Notes: generated by a model not told the origin, from the sequence alone. A DNA stretch of 5,800 nucleotides from an uncultured Oscillospiraceae bacterium (GCA_900553525.1 USDZ01000111.1:1-5800), one strand, 5' to 3'; shown: positions 1 through 5,800, counted from the first letter of the stretch. A program made the numbers and translations.

Positions 1-593
1 CCATGGTCGAACGGTTGGAAGAAGCGTTTCCGGGTTGTTTTACGTTTTCTTCTCAGAGAGGCGATTTCGACTATATCTATCGTACGAAAGATCTGGCGGA
101 ACTGCCGGGAAGCGCCTATCATGCCAAGCGCAACCATATTGCTGGTTTCTCTCGAAAATTTTCCTGGAACTTTGAACCGATTGACACTCATAATGTGGCG
201 GAAGTCGAGGATATGGCCCGGGAATGGTGCCGTCAAAAAGGCAACTGTAAGGATAAGGGGCTCCGTGCAGAGAATTGCGCTATCCGGGAGGCTTTGCGCC
301 ATCGGGGCGTTCTGTCTATCCGTGGTGGTCTGATCCGGGCGGAGGGCCGTGTCGCCGCTTTTACCTTTGGGTCGCCTATTAACGATACTGTATTTGATAT
401 TCATGTGGAAAAGGCTCTGCCGGATTTTCCAGGGGCTTATGCTGTAATTAATCAGGCGTTTGCCTCTACGCTGACGCAGTACCCATATCTTAACCGCGAA
501 AACGATCTGAATATCGAGGGGTTGCGTAAGGCAAAACTCTCTTATCATCCCGCGATGTTGCTGGAGAAGTACACCTGTATCCAGGTGCGTTAG
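1..593 (+). CDS. DUF2156 / LPG_synthase_C domain protein, 3' part (5' end outside window)
   Basis: This is the C-terminal 196 residues of a DUF2156 family protein, the family related to the GNAT-like C-terminal domain of phosphatidylglycerol lysyltransferase (MprF). The family is normally about 290-310 residues, and the frame is open to the left edge, so roughly the first 90-100 residues are missing and the ATG at 3 is probably internal. Counting from that ATG, visible signatures are DYIY (23-26), a YHAKRNHI block (39-46) typical of the family, an FDIHVEKA segment (131-138) followed by GAYAVINQAF (144-153), and the C-terminal NRENDLNIEGLRKAKLSYHP block (164-183). The substrate of stand-alone members is not established; aminoacyl or acyl transfer is only a fold-based inference. 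It is separated from the next gene by about 120 bases without an obvious terminator, so co-transcription with the downstream genes is possible but not shown. Confidence 0.86.
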   Translation, partial: MVERLEEAFPGCFTFSSQRGDFDYIYRTKDLAELPGSAYHAKRNHIAGFSRKFSWNFEPIDTHNVAEVEDMAREWCRQKGNCKDKGLRAENCAIREALRHRGVLSIRGGLIRAEGRVAAFTFGSPINDTVFDIHVEKALPDFPGAYAVINQAFASTLTQYPYLNRENDLNIEGLRKAKLSYHPAMLLEKYTCIQVR

Positions 594-714
594 GGTCGCG
601 GGCGGGAGCGGTTCCGAACCGGTGCAGTGGTCCGTTTCGGTGGATAAGAGTGGACAGAGGCGCTTACGCGGGGCATCAATCCGGCACTAGACTGAATGGG
701 TGGTGTGTGTAGAA

Positions 715-1254
715 ATGGTATTGGTTTTTCTGGCGGATGGATTCGAGGAGATCGAGGCTCTGACCACGGTGGATGTTCTGCGACGCGCGGAACTGGAGGT
801 CGTGACCGTGGGAATCGGCGACAAATTGGTTCGGGGCGCGCACGGCATTTTAGTGGGGGCTGATACAGACGACTCCCGGATTCCAACCAAAGATCTGCAG
901 GCGATCGTCCTGCCGGGCGGTATGCCGGGGACCCTGCATCTGGAGAGGGCCGAGTCGGTCCAGCGCATGATTGAGTTTGCTCTGGTCAACGGCGCGCTCA
1001 TCGCCGCGATCTGCGCGGCGCCTTCGATTTTGGGACATAAGGGCTTGCTGGAGAACCGGCAGGCGGTCTGTTTTCCGGGATTTGAGGATGAATTGTACGG
1101 CGCTGTCTATTGTGATCAGCCGGTTGTGGCGGATCCGCCTTTTGTGACTGCCAAAGGGGCGGGAGTCGCCATGGATTTCGCTTTGGAACTCGTCTCTCGG
1201 TTGGACTGCGATGAAACGGCCGCCAAGCTGCGCGCCTCCATGCAATGCCGGTAA
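715..1254 (+). CDS. DJ-1/PfpI (YajL-like) family protein
   Basis: A DJ-1 superfamily protein of 179 residues from the ATG at 715, the usual length for the DJ-1/YajL branch. The N-terminal strand and acid motif FLADGFEEIEA (5-15) supplies the conserved glutamate, PGG (67-69) starts the oxyanion region, and the nucleophile elbow AAICAAPSI places the reactive cysteine at residue 100 (codon at 1012-1014). Family members are proposed to act in protection against oxidative or glyoxal damage, or as chaperones; the precise substrate is disputed, so none is assigned. The frame also has GTG codons at 700 and 703, but the ATG at 715 gives the canonical DJ-1 start (hydrophobic strand directly at the N-terminus); only a weak GGGTGGTG precedes it, so the start is uncertain by five residues. 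It lies directly before the folate cyclo-ligase gene, within 15 bases, suggesting one transcript. Confidence 0.92.
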   Translation: MVLVFLADGFEEIEALTTVDVLRRAELEVVTVGIGDKLVRGAHGILVGADTDDSRIPTKDLQAIVLPGGMPGTLHLERAESVQRMIEFALVNGALIAAICAAPSILGHKGLLENRQAVCFPGFEDELYGAVYCDQPVVADPPFVTAKGAGVAMDFALELVSRLDCDETAAKLRASMQCR

Positions 1255-1258
1255 GGGA
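1253..1258 (+). promoter_or_regulatory. Ribosome binding site deciding the cyclo-ligase start
   Basis: AAGGGA begins inside the DJ-1 stop codon and ends 10 bases before the ATG at 1269. The earlier in-frame ATG at 1245, inside the DJ-1 gene, has no comparable site, which favours 1269. Spacing is slightly long, so the later ATG at 1281 is not excluded. Confidence 0.5.
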
Positions 1259-1268
1259 TATTCGGCCG

Positions 1269-1832
1269 ATGAAGGCCGTCATGAGAGAACAGTATAAAGA
1301 GTATCGGCGCAAAATGGATCCGGAGCAGAAGGCAAAATTTGACGCGGCGATTCTCAAACGGGTGACTTCCCTTTGGCAATATAAACGAAGCGATCTGTTG
1401 CTGACCTATGTATCGACGCCTATTGAAGTGGATACCCACGGCATTATTCAGAGGGCTCTTTCGGATGGGAAACAGGTGGCGGTGCCGCGTTGTGTGCCGG
1501 GCACCAGGCAGATGGAGTTTTATCGTATAAACAGTCTGGAAGATTTGGCTCCCGGAGCTTTTGGTGTGCTGGAACCGGATCCGAATCCGGATTCTTTGGT
1601 GACAAATTTCGATCATGGCTTGTGTTTGATCCCGGCTCTGTGTTATGATTGGAAAGGATACAGGCTGGGATATGGAAAAGGGTATTACGACCGGTTCCTT
1701 GCACATTTCGACGGGGATATGGTGGGAATTTGTTATAGTGGCTGCGTGCGCAGAAAACTGCCCCATGGCCGTTTTGACCGCCCGGCGGATTTGTTGGTCA
1801 CAGAACGGTATTTGCGCCGGACTGCGCGCTGA
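1269..1832 (+). CDS. 5-formyltetrahydrofolate cyclo-ligase (5,10-methenyltetrahydrofolate synthetase)
   Basis: Cytoplasmic enzyme that converts 5-formyltetrahydrofolate and ATP to 5,10-methenyltetrahydrofolate, returning the inhibitory storage form to the one-carbon pool. From the ATG at 1269 it has 187 residues, normal for the family. Visible hallmarks are the basic N-terminal helix (MREQYKEYRRKM), the TYVSTPIEVDT segment (47-57) with the conserved folate-side glutamate, GAFGVLEP (96-103), and the ATP-binding loop RLGYGKGYYDRF (132-143). The C-terminal segment LPHGRFDRPADLLVTE corresponds to the usual LP...HD.P.D..VTE pattern, but has Phe where His is common, a minor variation. Starts at 1245 (overlapping the DJ-1 stop) and 1281 are alternatives; 1269 is chosen for its upstream AAGGGA and the family-typical N-terminus. 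It sits 35 bases before mltG, a likely operon partner. The bacterial gene is variously named fau, ygfA or mthfs, so no symbol is given. Confidence 0.95.
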   Translation: MKAVMREQYKEYRRKMDPEQKAKFDAAILKRVTSLWQYKRSDLLLTYVSTPIEVDTHGIIQRALSDGKQVAVPRCVPGTRQMEFYRINSLEDLAPGAFGVLEPDPNPDSLVTNFDHGLCLIPALCYDWKGYRLGYGKGYYDRFLAHFDGDMVGICYSGCVRRKLPHGRFDRPADLLVTERYLRRTAR

Positions 1833-1867
1833 TTTCTGTCTCCGACGACTTTCTAGGAGGAAGAGAT

Positions 1868-3331
1868 ATGACGGACGATCAAAGGGAGAAGGATATTGAC
1901 CGCCTCATTGAGGACATTGAAGCGGAGAAAAAGGCGCGGGGTTCCGGCCGGACGACGCCCGATTCCGTTCAGGCGGATCCGGATGATCGGATCCTGGAAG
2001 AACGGAAGGCTAAAGTGTCGGGTTTCCGGTTGGAACTCGATCTGGATGGGGAATATGGTCATGTGCCGCCTGTAGCCGCAAACGAGGCACAGCAGGAGGG
2101 GGCCGCTCTCCCGGAAACGCCGTCCCCCGCTCCGGAGCTGCCGGAAGCTGCATCGGATTTTTTCCCTGAACCGCAGGACATGCAGCCTTTGATTCCGGAT
2201 GAAAAACCCGATGCAGAGGATGTGCAGCCACGGGCGAAGAAGACAAAAAAGAAGGGAAAGGACCGTACTACCTGGGGCTGTGTCCGGGGAATTCTTTACG
2301 CTTGTATCGTGTTGGTTCTGTCGGTTACGCTGGCTTATTTTCTGATTGCGGGCGGAATCGACATAACCGGTTTGAACAAGTCGGATGTGTTGGTGGACGT
2401 CGTGATCCCGCAAGGGGCCTCGACTGAGACGATCGCCAACATACTGAAAGAAAACGGCATCATCGACCAGCCCCTGATCTTTCGCCTTTATGCCAAGATC
2501 ACCAAGGCGGATGGCCAGTTTCAGCCGGGTACTTTTAGCCTGACACCGAATATGGGGTATCAGGTACTCATCGATACAATGAAAAACGCGAAACCGCGTG
2601 AAGTCGTTACAGTTGTCATCCCAGAGGGCTTTACACTCAATATGATCGCCGAACGGCTGGAGGAAAACGGGGTTTGCTCCCGTTCCGATTTCTTCCGGGC
2701 CGCGAATAACGTTACGTATGAATACGAATTTCTCCAGGATTTGCCTACCGACGAAGAACGGATTTATCCGTTGGAAGGGTATCTCTTCCCGGATACGTAT
2801 GAGTTCTACACCCAGAGTTCAGGAGAGACCGTTGTACGCAAGTTCCTGGACAATTTCAATACTCGTGTGGACGTCAGTCTGAAATCGGCAATCAAGGCTC
2901 GGGGCATGACCATAGACGAAGCCATCATCCTGGCCTCGATCATCCAGGGAGAGGCTGCGGATACGGAAAATATGAATAAGGTATCCCGCGTTTTGCAAAA
3001 CCGTCTGGAGAACCCGGAAACCTATCCCCGCCTGCAATGCGATTCCACCAGTCTCTATGCGCAAAACATGGTGCCGGGCGAGGGCGGCGGAGCGGTTTTT
3101 GTCAAGGCTTATGATACCTATGAGCGGAATGGTCTGCCGGTGGGCCCCATTAACAATCCCGGTCTGGACGCCATTCGGGCGGTTGTGGAACCCTCCGAGG
3201 ACGAAGAGGTCAAGCAGTGTTTTTACTTTGCAACGGCCTATATTGACGGAGTTCCGCAGTATTTCTATTCCAAAACCTATGAGCAGCATAAAAAAACTTG
3301 TGAAAAATACGGTATTGGTATTCACGCATAA
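1868..3331 (+). CDS. mltG: Endolytic murein transglycosylase MltG (YceG-like)
   Basis: Membrane-anchored lytic transglycosylase that cleaves nascent peptidoglycan glycan strands, setting their length near synthesis sites. The 487-residue protein has a long charged, proline-rich cytoplasmic head (about 1-136, ending in the basic KKTKKKGKDR), one transmembrane helix (about 141-163), a LysM-like subdomain (about 175-245), then the YceG catalytic domain. Key catalytic-domain motifs are LEGYLFPDTYEF (302-313), ILASIIQGEA (354-363), VSRVLQNRL (372-380), LQCDSTSLYA (389-398) and NGLPVGPINNPG (421-432). Glu362 aligns with the catalytic glutamate of E. coli MltG (Glu218), whereas the nearby first acidic position is Gln360, a substitution I expect in many Gram-positive homologues. 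The start has a perfect AGGAGG at 1855-1860 with 7-base spacing. It is the last gene before the terminator at 3346-3380. E. coli MltG is about 340 residues; the excess is almost all in the cytoplasmic head. Confidence 0.96.
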   Translation: MTDDQREKDIDRLIEDIEAEKKARGSGRTTPDSVQADPDDRILEERKAKVSGFRLELDLDGEYGHVPPVAANEAQQEGAALPETPSPAPELPEAASDFFPEPQDMQPLIPDEKPDAEDVQPRAKKTKKKGKDRTTWGCVRGILYACIVLVLSVTLAYFLIAGGIDITGLNKSDVLVDVVIPQGASTETIANILKENGIIDQPLIFRLYAKITKADGQFQPGTFSLTPNMGYQVLIDTMKNAKPREVVTVVIPEGFTLNMIAERLEENGVCSRSDFFRAANNVTYEYEFLQDLPTDEERIYPLEGYLFPDTYEFYTQSSGETVVRKFLDNFNTRVDVSLKSAIKARGMTIDEAIILASIIQGEAADTENMNKVSRVLQNRLENPETYPRLQCDSTSLYAQNMVPGEGGGAVFVKAYDTYERNGLPVGPINNPGLDAIRAVVEPSEDEEVKQCFYFATAYIDGVPQYFYSKTYEQHKKTCEKYGIGIHA

Positions 3332-3345
3332 TTTTTAAAACGGCG

Positions 3346-3380
3346 AAAAGGCTGGGCCTCTCTTCGAGTCCCGGCCTTTT
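3346..3380 (+). terminator. Rho-independent terminator after mltG
   Basis: The arms AAAAGGCTGGG (3346-3356) and CCCGGCCTTTT (3370-3380) pair over 11 positions with a single G-U wobble, enclosing a 13-base loop. The T-rich end of the right arm forms the U tract. It begins 15 bases after the mltG stop and probably closes the DJ-1/cyclo-ligase/mltG transcript. Confidence 0.85.
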
Positions 3381-3443
3381 GATATCAAAAAACGTCGTCT
3401 GGGAAACAGCGTGCCGAGCTGTTCAAATGATCTGTATATGGGG

Positions 3444-3463
3444 CGGACTGGGATCGATGTCCG
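3444..3463. repeat. Short inverted repeat CGGAC-N10-GTCCG, possible operator
   Basis: Perfect 5-base arms (3444-3448 and 3459-3463) surround a 10-base spacer that itself contains the palindrome ATCGAT. It covers the place where a -35 element would lie for the candidate -10 at 3474-3479. Arms this short can arise by chance, so a role as an operator for the downstream XRE protein is only an inference. Confidence 0.22.
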
Positions 3464-3470
3464 TTTGTTC

Positions 3471-3479
3471 TGTTAAAAT
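3471..3479 (+). promoter_or_regulatory. Candidate extended -10 promoter for the XRE/lipoprotein unit
   Basis: TGTTAAAAT reads as an extended -10 element: TG, one base, then TAAAAT (3474-3479), one mismatch from TATAAT. No acceptable -35 hexamer lies 16-18 bases upstream, which is tolerable for extended -10 promoters. It would give a transcript starting near 3486, with a leader of about 160 bases before the ATG at 3646. It lies downstream of the mltG terminator, in the only sizeable non-coding stretch of the window. Confidence 0.32.
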
Positions 3480-3486
3480 ATAGGAT

Positions 3487-3501
3487 GCAACCACTAGTTG
3501 C
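3487..3501. repeat. Short inverted repeat GCAAC-N5-GTTGC, possible operator
   Basis: Perfect 5-base arms with a 5-base spacer fall right at the expected transcription start of the candidate promoter at 3471-3479. The size and symmetry would suit a dimeric XRE repressor, so autoregulation by the gene at 3646 is conceivable. It could equally be a chance or weak RNA hairpin; evidence is positional only. Confidence 0.27.
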
Positions 3502-3630
3502 CGGATAGTTGGTAGACTGTAGACGCCTTCTGAGGTACCATTTTATATCATCCATGGCAAGGACAAGGGATTGGGGAAAGTTCGAATTTGCCGCTTCCTG
3601 GTTTTTCAGCCGCTCTGCGTGTTTTCAGTC

Positions 3631-3636
3631 GAGGTG
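3631..3636 (+). promoter_or_regulatory. Ribosome binding site deciding the XRE gene start
   Basis: GAGGTG lies 9 bases before the ATG at 3646 and fixes the start there. The in-frame TTG at 3571 would add 25 residues unlike any XRE protein and has no better site, so it is rejected. A second ATG at 3652 is spaced 15 bases away and is less likely. Confidence 0.7.
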
Positions 3637-3645
3637 AAAAAGAGT

Positions 3646-4125
3646 ATGCAAATGGAGATCGGGACAAGGATCCGAGAACTGCGTATGAAGCGCCGTTTAT
3701 CGCAGGAAGCGCTCGCCGATGAACTCCATGTTTCTAGGCAGGCAGTTACAAAATGGGAAAATAATCTGGCAAAACCGAGTACCGCCAATCTGTTCGCATT
3801 ATGTAAAGTGTTCGGCGTCTCGATGGATCAATTGACGGCCTCCCCATCGGTAGAACCTGGACCGAAAAACCGGTTTTGGGGTTGGATTTGGTTCGTCGTC
3901 GGCTTTATGTTTGCCATTCTTTCCATCGTGGTGTGGTTTGCCGGTCATGGGGAAGTCCCCAATCCGGACTCCTTTATCGGCTATGCGGATATGGAAACCG
4001 GGATGTGTGTGTATGGAACATCTTTGTATGAGGGAATGCTTTATGGCCTGACCGGATTGCTGTTTCTTGTAGGGATTTTTTACCGACTCTTGATAAAATG
4101 CAAATTTAAGAGGGCAAGAAAATGA
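3646..4125 (+). CDS. XRE-family HTH regulator with two transmembrane helices
   Basis: A 159-residue protein with an N-terminal Cro/C1-type helix-turn-helix (about 4-60): the sequence IGTRIRELRMKRRLSQEALA leads into helix 2, and VSRQAVTKWENNLAKPS (29-45) covers the recognition helix and the family-typical WE...P segment. After a short linker come two hydrophobic segments, about 78-99 (WGWIWFVVGFMFAILSIVVW) and 130-150, joined by a loop of about 30 residues (100-129) that would face outside, and a basic C-terminal tail (KCKFKRARK). This HTH-plus-membrane architecture is common in Firmicutes; targets are usually unknown. The expected role is a membrane-tethered transcription regulator, cytoplasmic HTH with both termini inside. 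The stop overlaps the ATG of the lipoprotein gene (ATGA at 4122-4125), indicating translational coupling. The gene probably has its own promoter in the preceding 265-base gap. Specific target and signal are not visible. Confidence 0.9.
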   Translation: MQMEIGTRIRELRMKRRLSQEALADELHVSRQAVTKWENNLAKPSTANLFALCKVFGVSMDQLTASPSVEPGPKNRFWGWIWFVVGFMFAILSIVVWFAGHGEVPNPDSFIGYADMETGMCVYGTSLYEGMLYGLTGLLFLVGIFYRLLIKCKFKRARK

Positions 4126-4532
4126 AAAGATGTTGCATCATTTTGACGGTCATCCTGTTTTTAGCTGTGGGTGCAGGCTGTTCTGGCAATCGGACAAAAG
4201 ACGACGCGGCTATATCGTCCTCTGTGATTCGGGAGGAAATTACGGAATGGCCGCATAATCCATATACCGATGTCATAATACAGCCGGAGTCCGGTACGCC
4301 GGACTACGCTCTTTTTCAGGAGTCGAAATTTTATGCCGTTTTTCTCAAGGATATTACCCGGGAAGAAGGCGAACGGTATGTCGAAAAATTGATAGACAAT
4401 GGATATTGCAGGATAGCCGGTGTAAACGAAACGACGGCGTCCAGTACACTGCTGCAAAAAGACGGCGTGTATCTAAATATCAGCGTTGCGGAGCAGGAAC
4501 TCGGTATTTACATTGCCTTGGAAGCGGAATAG
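4122..4532 (+). CDS. Small predicted lipoprotein, function unknown
   Basis: A 136-residue protein starting with basic residues and a hydrophobic stretch (about 4-17), followed by GAGC with the candidate lipidated cysteine at residue 20. The -3 position is Gly rather than the usual Leu/Val/Ile, so the lipobox is imperfect, but the Cys-Ser-Gly-Asn followed by a polar tether fits a Gram-positive lipoprotein. The mature part has a WPHNPYTD motif (about 43-50), then FYAVFLKDITREEGERYVEKLIDNGY, a predicted strand and helix, and a strand-rich C-terminus. The WP.N.YT start followed by a YV..L...G helix recalls small clostridial lipoproteins of the DUF6591-like type, but this is an impression from memory, not a firm family call. 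AAGAGGG at 4108-4114 gives a 7-base spacing. The four-base overlap with the XRE gene implies a shared transcript, so it may be a partner or signal component of that regulator. Confidence 0.78.
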   Translation: MKRCCIILTVILFLAVGAGCSGNRTKDDAAISSSVIREEITEWPHNPYTDVIIQPESGTPDYALFQESKFYAVFLKDITREEGERYVEKLIDNGYCRIAGVNETTASSTLLQKDGVYLNISVAEQELGIYIALEAE

Positions 4533-4559
4533 TAAAGCGAAAATTGCCGGAAGAATATT

Positions 4560-4597
4560 ACAAAACGGCGTCCGGAAAAATCCGGACGCCGTTTTGT
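4560..4597. terminator. Perfect 17-bp hairpin, probable bidirectional terminator
   Basis: Arms at 4560-4576 and 4581-4597 are exact reverse complements with an AAAA loop. The A tract at the start and T tract at the end make it read as GC-rich stem plus U-rich tail on either strand. It lies 27 bases after the lipoprotein stop and 83 bases beyond the stop of the minus-strand histidine kinase gene, so it can end both convergent transcripts. Confidence 0.92.
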
Positions 4598-4609
4598 GGT
4601 TATATCTAT

Positions 4610-4640
4610 CCTGCTCGGAGGAGCTCCTTTTTGGAGCAGG
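4610..4640. repeat. Secondary hairpin between convergent genes
   Basis: CCTGCTC (4610-4616) and GAGCAGG (4634-4640) are exact reverse complements around a 17-base interior that also holds the palindrome AGGAGCTCCT. On the minus strand it falls 41 bases after the histidine kinase stop. There is no good U tract directly after the stem, so it may assist RNA 3'-end stability or be incidental. Confidence 0.35.
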
Positions 4641-4680
4641 GGTATTCTCCGGGCAAAGAGATGGAGAAACGAACTTTCGG

Positions 4681-5800
4681 TCAGGCGGGGGACATAAAGA
4701 CGGATGGCTCCACCGGAGGCTGGGACGGCGGGGCTTTTCGCAAACAAAGAATGACTTTAAAGAGATCGCCGTCGATCTGGATATGCATCGAACCCTGCTG
4801 CAGTTCCATCAGGCTTTTGGCGATAGACAGACCGAGTCCACTGCCCTCCGTGTACCGGGAGGAATCTCCCCGGACAAACCGTTCCATCAGTTCGTCGGGT
4901 TGAATACCAAGGGCCTCACGGGATACATTTTTGATGGATATGAGCGCCTCGTTTTCCGTATCGAGAAGATCGACATACACGCGGGTATTGTCCAGTGCGT
5001 ATTTGACAGCGTTTCCGAACAGGTTGTCCAGTACCCGCCACATATGGCGGCCATCCGCGATCACGATGACCTTCTGTTCCGGCAGACGGCACAGCAGTTG
5101 GATGTTGCGTTCTGCAAGGCGGGATTCGAACTCCCCGCCAGCCTGCTTGATCAATTCGTTGATATTCAGCGGTTCCAGATTGACCGCAATATTTCCGGAC
5201 GTCACCTTGGAGGCTTCCACCAGATCCGCCATCAACTGCGCCAGCCGTTTCGACTTTTTTTCGAGTATATCGATGTATTCCAAGGCGGTCGGGTCCTGGA
5301 TGGAGGTGGACTTGAGCAGTCCCACGTAGCTGATGATGGAGGTGAGCGGTGTCTTGATGTCATGGGACACGTTGGTGATCAACTCGGTCTTCATCCGTTC
5401 GCTTCGCGTGGCGTTCTGCACGGCAATCTGAATAGCGGTCTGCGTGCTGTTGAGATTGCGCGCCATTTTGGCAAAGATCGGAACAGACTGTACGTCAATG
5501 GTTTGTTCCAGTTCTCCGGCTGCCATACGGTCGGTGGCCTTCCGGATTTTTTCATATTGGACAGCCGTCCAGACTCCGGCGACGCCGATGCTGATATTCA
5601 TCATGAGTAGAAAGAGAAGGGCCACGCCGTTTGACGACAAAAATAGAAGCATCTGCAGGATGGTGAAGGCCCCCACAAGTCCCACCATCCGGGCAAAAAG
5701 GGAGGTGTGACGGGCGATTGCCTGAAATCCCCTAACAATCAAACATATAAAACTGGTTTTATATAACATGCCTGCTTTGGCGCGGCGAATCAACGATAAA
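4681..5800 (-). CDS. Sensor histidine kinase, C-terminal part (5' end outside window)
   Basis: About 370 C-terminal residues of a two-component membrane histidine kinase; the frame stays open to the right edge and the TTG at 5793 is probably internal. Counting from that TTG: two hydrophobic segments (about 34-52 and 57-78), a HAMP-like stretch (about 79-130, including MAAGELEQTID), the HisKA dimerisation domain with H-box NVSHDIKTPLTSI and phospho-acceptor His144, then a HATPase_c domain with N-box DNLFGNAVKYA (256-266), an F-box ELMERFVRGDSSR (301-313) and G2 box GSGLGLSIAKS (317-327). The G1 box is ISIKNVS (286-292) instead of the classical D.G.G, a feature of this clostridial, VanS-like subgroup as I remember it. 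Members are often 500-700 residues with several further N-terminal membrane helices, so much of the sensor region is missing. The cognate response regulator is expected upstream, beyond 5800. Transcription converges on the hairpin at 4560-4597. Confidence 0.95.
   Translation of the reverse strand, partial: LSLIRRAKAGMLYKTSFICLIVRGFQAIARHTSLFARMVGLVGAFTILQMLLFLSSNGVALLFLLMMNISIGVAGVWTAVQYEKIRKATDRMAAGELEQTIDVQSVPIFAKMARNLNSTQTAIQIAVQNATRSERMKTELITNVSHDIKTPLTSIISYVGLLKSTSIQDPTALEYIDILEKKSKRLAQLMADLVEASKVTSGNIAVNLEPLNINELIKQAGGEFESRLAERNIQLLCRLPEQKVIVIADGRHMWRVLDNLFGNAVKYALDNTRVYVDLLDTENEALISIKNVSREALGIQPDELMERFVRGDSSRYTEGSGLGLSIAKSLMELQQGSMHIQIDGDLFKVILCLRKAPPSQPPVEPSVFMSPA

Noticed and set aside
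609..640. Short inverted repeats (CGGTT-CCG-AACCG at 609-621, and CCGAA/TTCGG at 614-640) after the DUF2156 gene, considered as a terminator
   Set aside because: The stems are only 5 bp and no T tract follows, so neither is supported as a terminator.
1116..1766. A 216-codon minus-strand open frame opposite the DJ-1 and cyclo-ligase genes
   Set aside because: It spans two well-supported plus-strand genes, is rich in His/Arg/Ser/Pro as expected for an antisense shadow, and has no recognisable domain.
1853..2413. A 186-codon minus-strand open frame opposite the 5' part of mltG
   Set aside because: It covers the AGGAGG site and the coding sequence of mltG and shows no family signature; an antisense shadow.
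3512..3524. Direct repeat GTAGAC at 3512-3517 and 3519-3524
   Set aside because: Two 6-base copies at a 7-base period are easily due to chance, with no further copies nearby.
3554..3637. A 27-codon open frame (ATG at 3554, TGA at 3635-3637) ending inside the XRE ribosome binding site, a possible leader peptide
   Set aside because: The nearest AG-rich site (GAGGT at 3532-3536) is 17 bases away, too far for good initiation, and no attenuator-like hairpins or codon runs are seen.
4486..5610. A 374-codon plus-strand open frame opposite the histidine kinase gene
   Set aside because: It starts inside the lipoprotein gene, runs through the terminator hairpin and then lies fully antisense to a kinase with intact motifs. 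Its translation has no recognisable domain; it is a codon-bias shadow.
1..5800. Search for CRISPR repeats, transposase genes, tRNA/rRNA and phage genes
   Set aside because: No regularly spaced repeats, tRNA-like folds, transposase or integrase motifs were seen on either strand; the window is almost fully occupied by ordinary genes.

Overview
The window looks like a chromosomal piece of a Gram-positive, Clostridia-type Firmicute of moderate GC. The reasons are the AG-rich Shine-Dalgarno sites (a perfect AGGAGG before mltG), the protein families present (a DUF2156/LPG_synthase_C protein, a Firmicute-style MltG with a long cytoplasmic head, and an orphan XRE-plus-membrane regulator next to a small lipoprotein), and a histidine kinase of the VanS-like clostridial subgroup. 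The lineage is inferred from protein style only; no rRNA or other marker is present.

Positions 1-3331 hold four plus-strand genes: the 3' end of a DUF2156 protein, a DJ-1/PfpI family protein, 5-formyltetrahydrofolate cyclo-ligase, and the septal/elongation endolytic murein transglycosylase MltG. The last three are tightly packed (the cyclo-ligase starts about 15 bases after the DJ-1 stop, and mltG starts 35 bases after the cyclo-ligase stop) and probably share a transcript that ends at a strong hairpin at 3346-3380. They look like a housekeeping cluster: metabolite or protein repair, folate one-carbon metabolism and cell-wall glycan trimming.

Positions 3381-3645 are a 265-base non-coding stretch with a candidate extended -10 promoter flanked by two short inverted repeats. 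It leads into a two-gene unit (3646-4532): a 159-residue XRE-type DNA-binding protein carrying two transmembrane helices, and a 136-residue predicted lipoprotein whose ATG overlaps the regulator's stop (ATGA). I do not recognise a characterised function for this pair; it is the most accessory-looking part of the window.

Positions 4560-4597 form a perfect 17-bp hairpin between convergent units, probably a bidirectional terminator. The rest (4681-5800, minus strand) is the C-terminal part of a membrane sensor histidine kinase that runs off the right edge; its partner response regulator and the rest of its sensor region would lie outside the window.

Overall the region looks ordinary. I found no CRISPR array, insertion sequence, RNA gene or clear new system. 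The points worth a second look are the membrane-tethered XRE/lipoprotein pair with its putative control region, and the long acidic/proline-rich cytoplasmic head of MltG.
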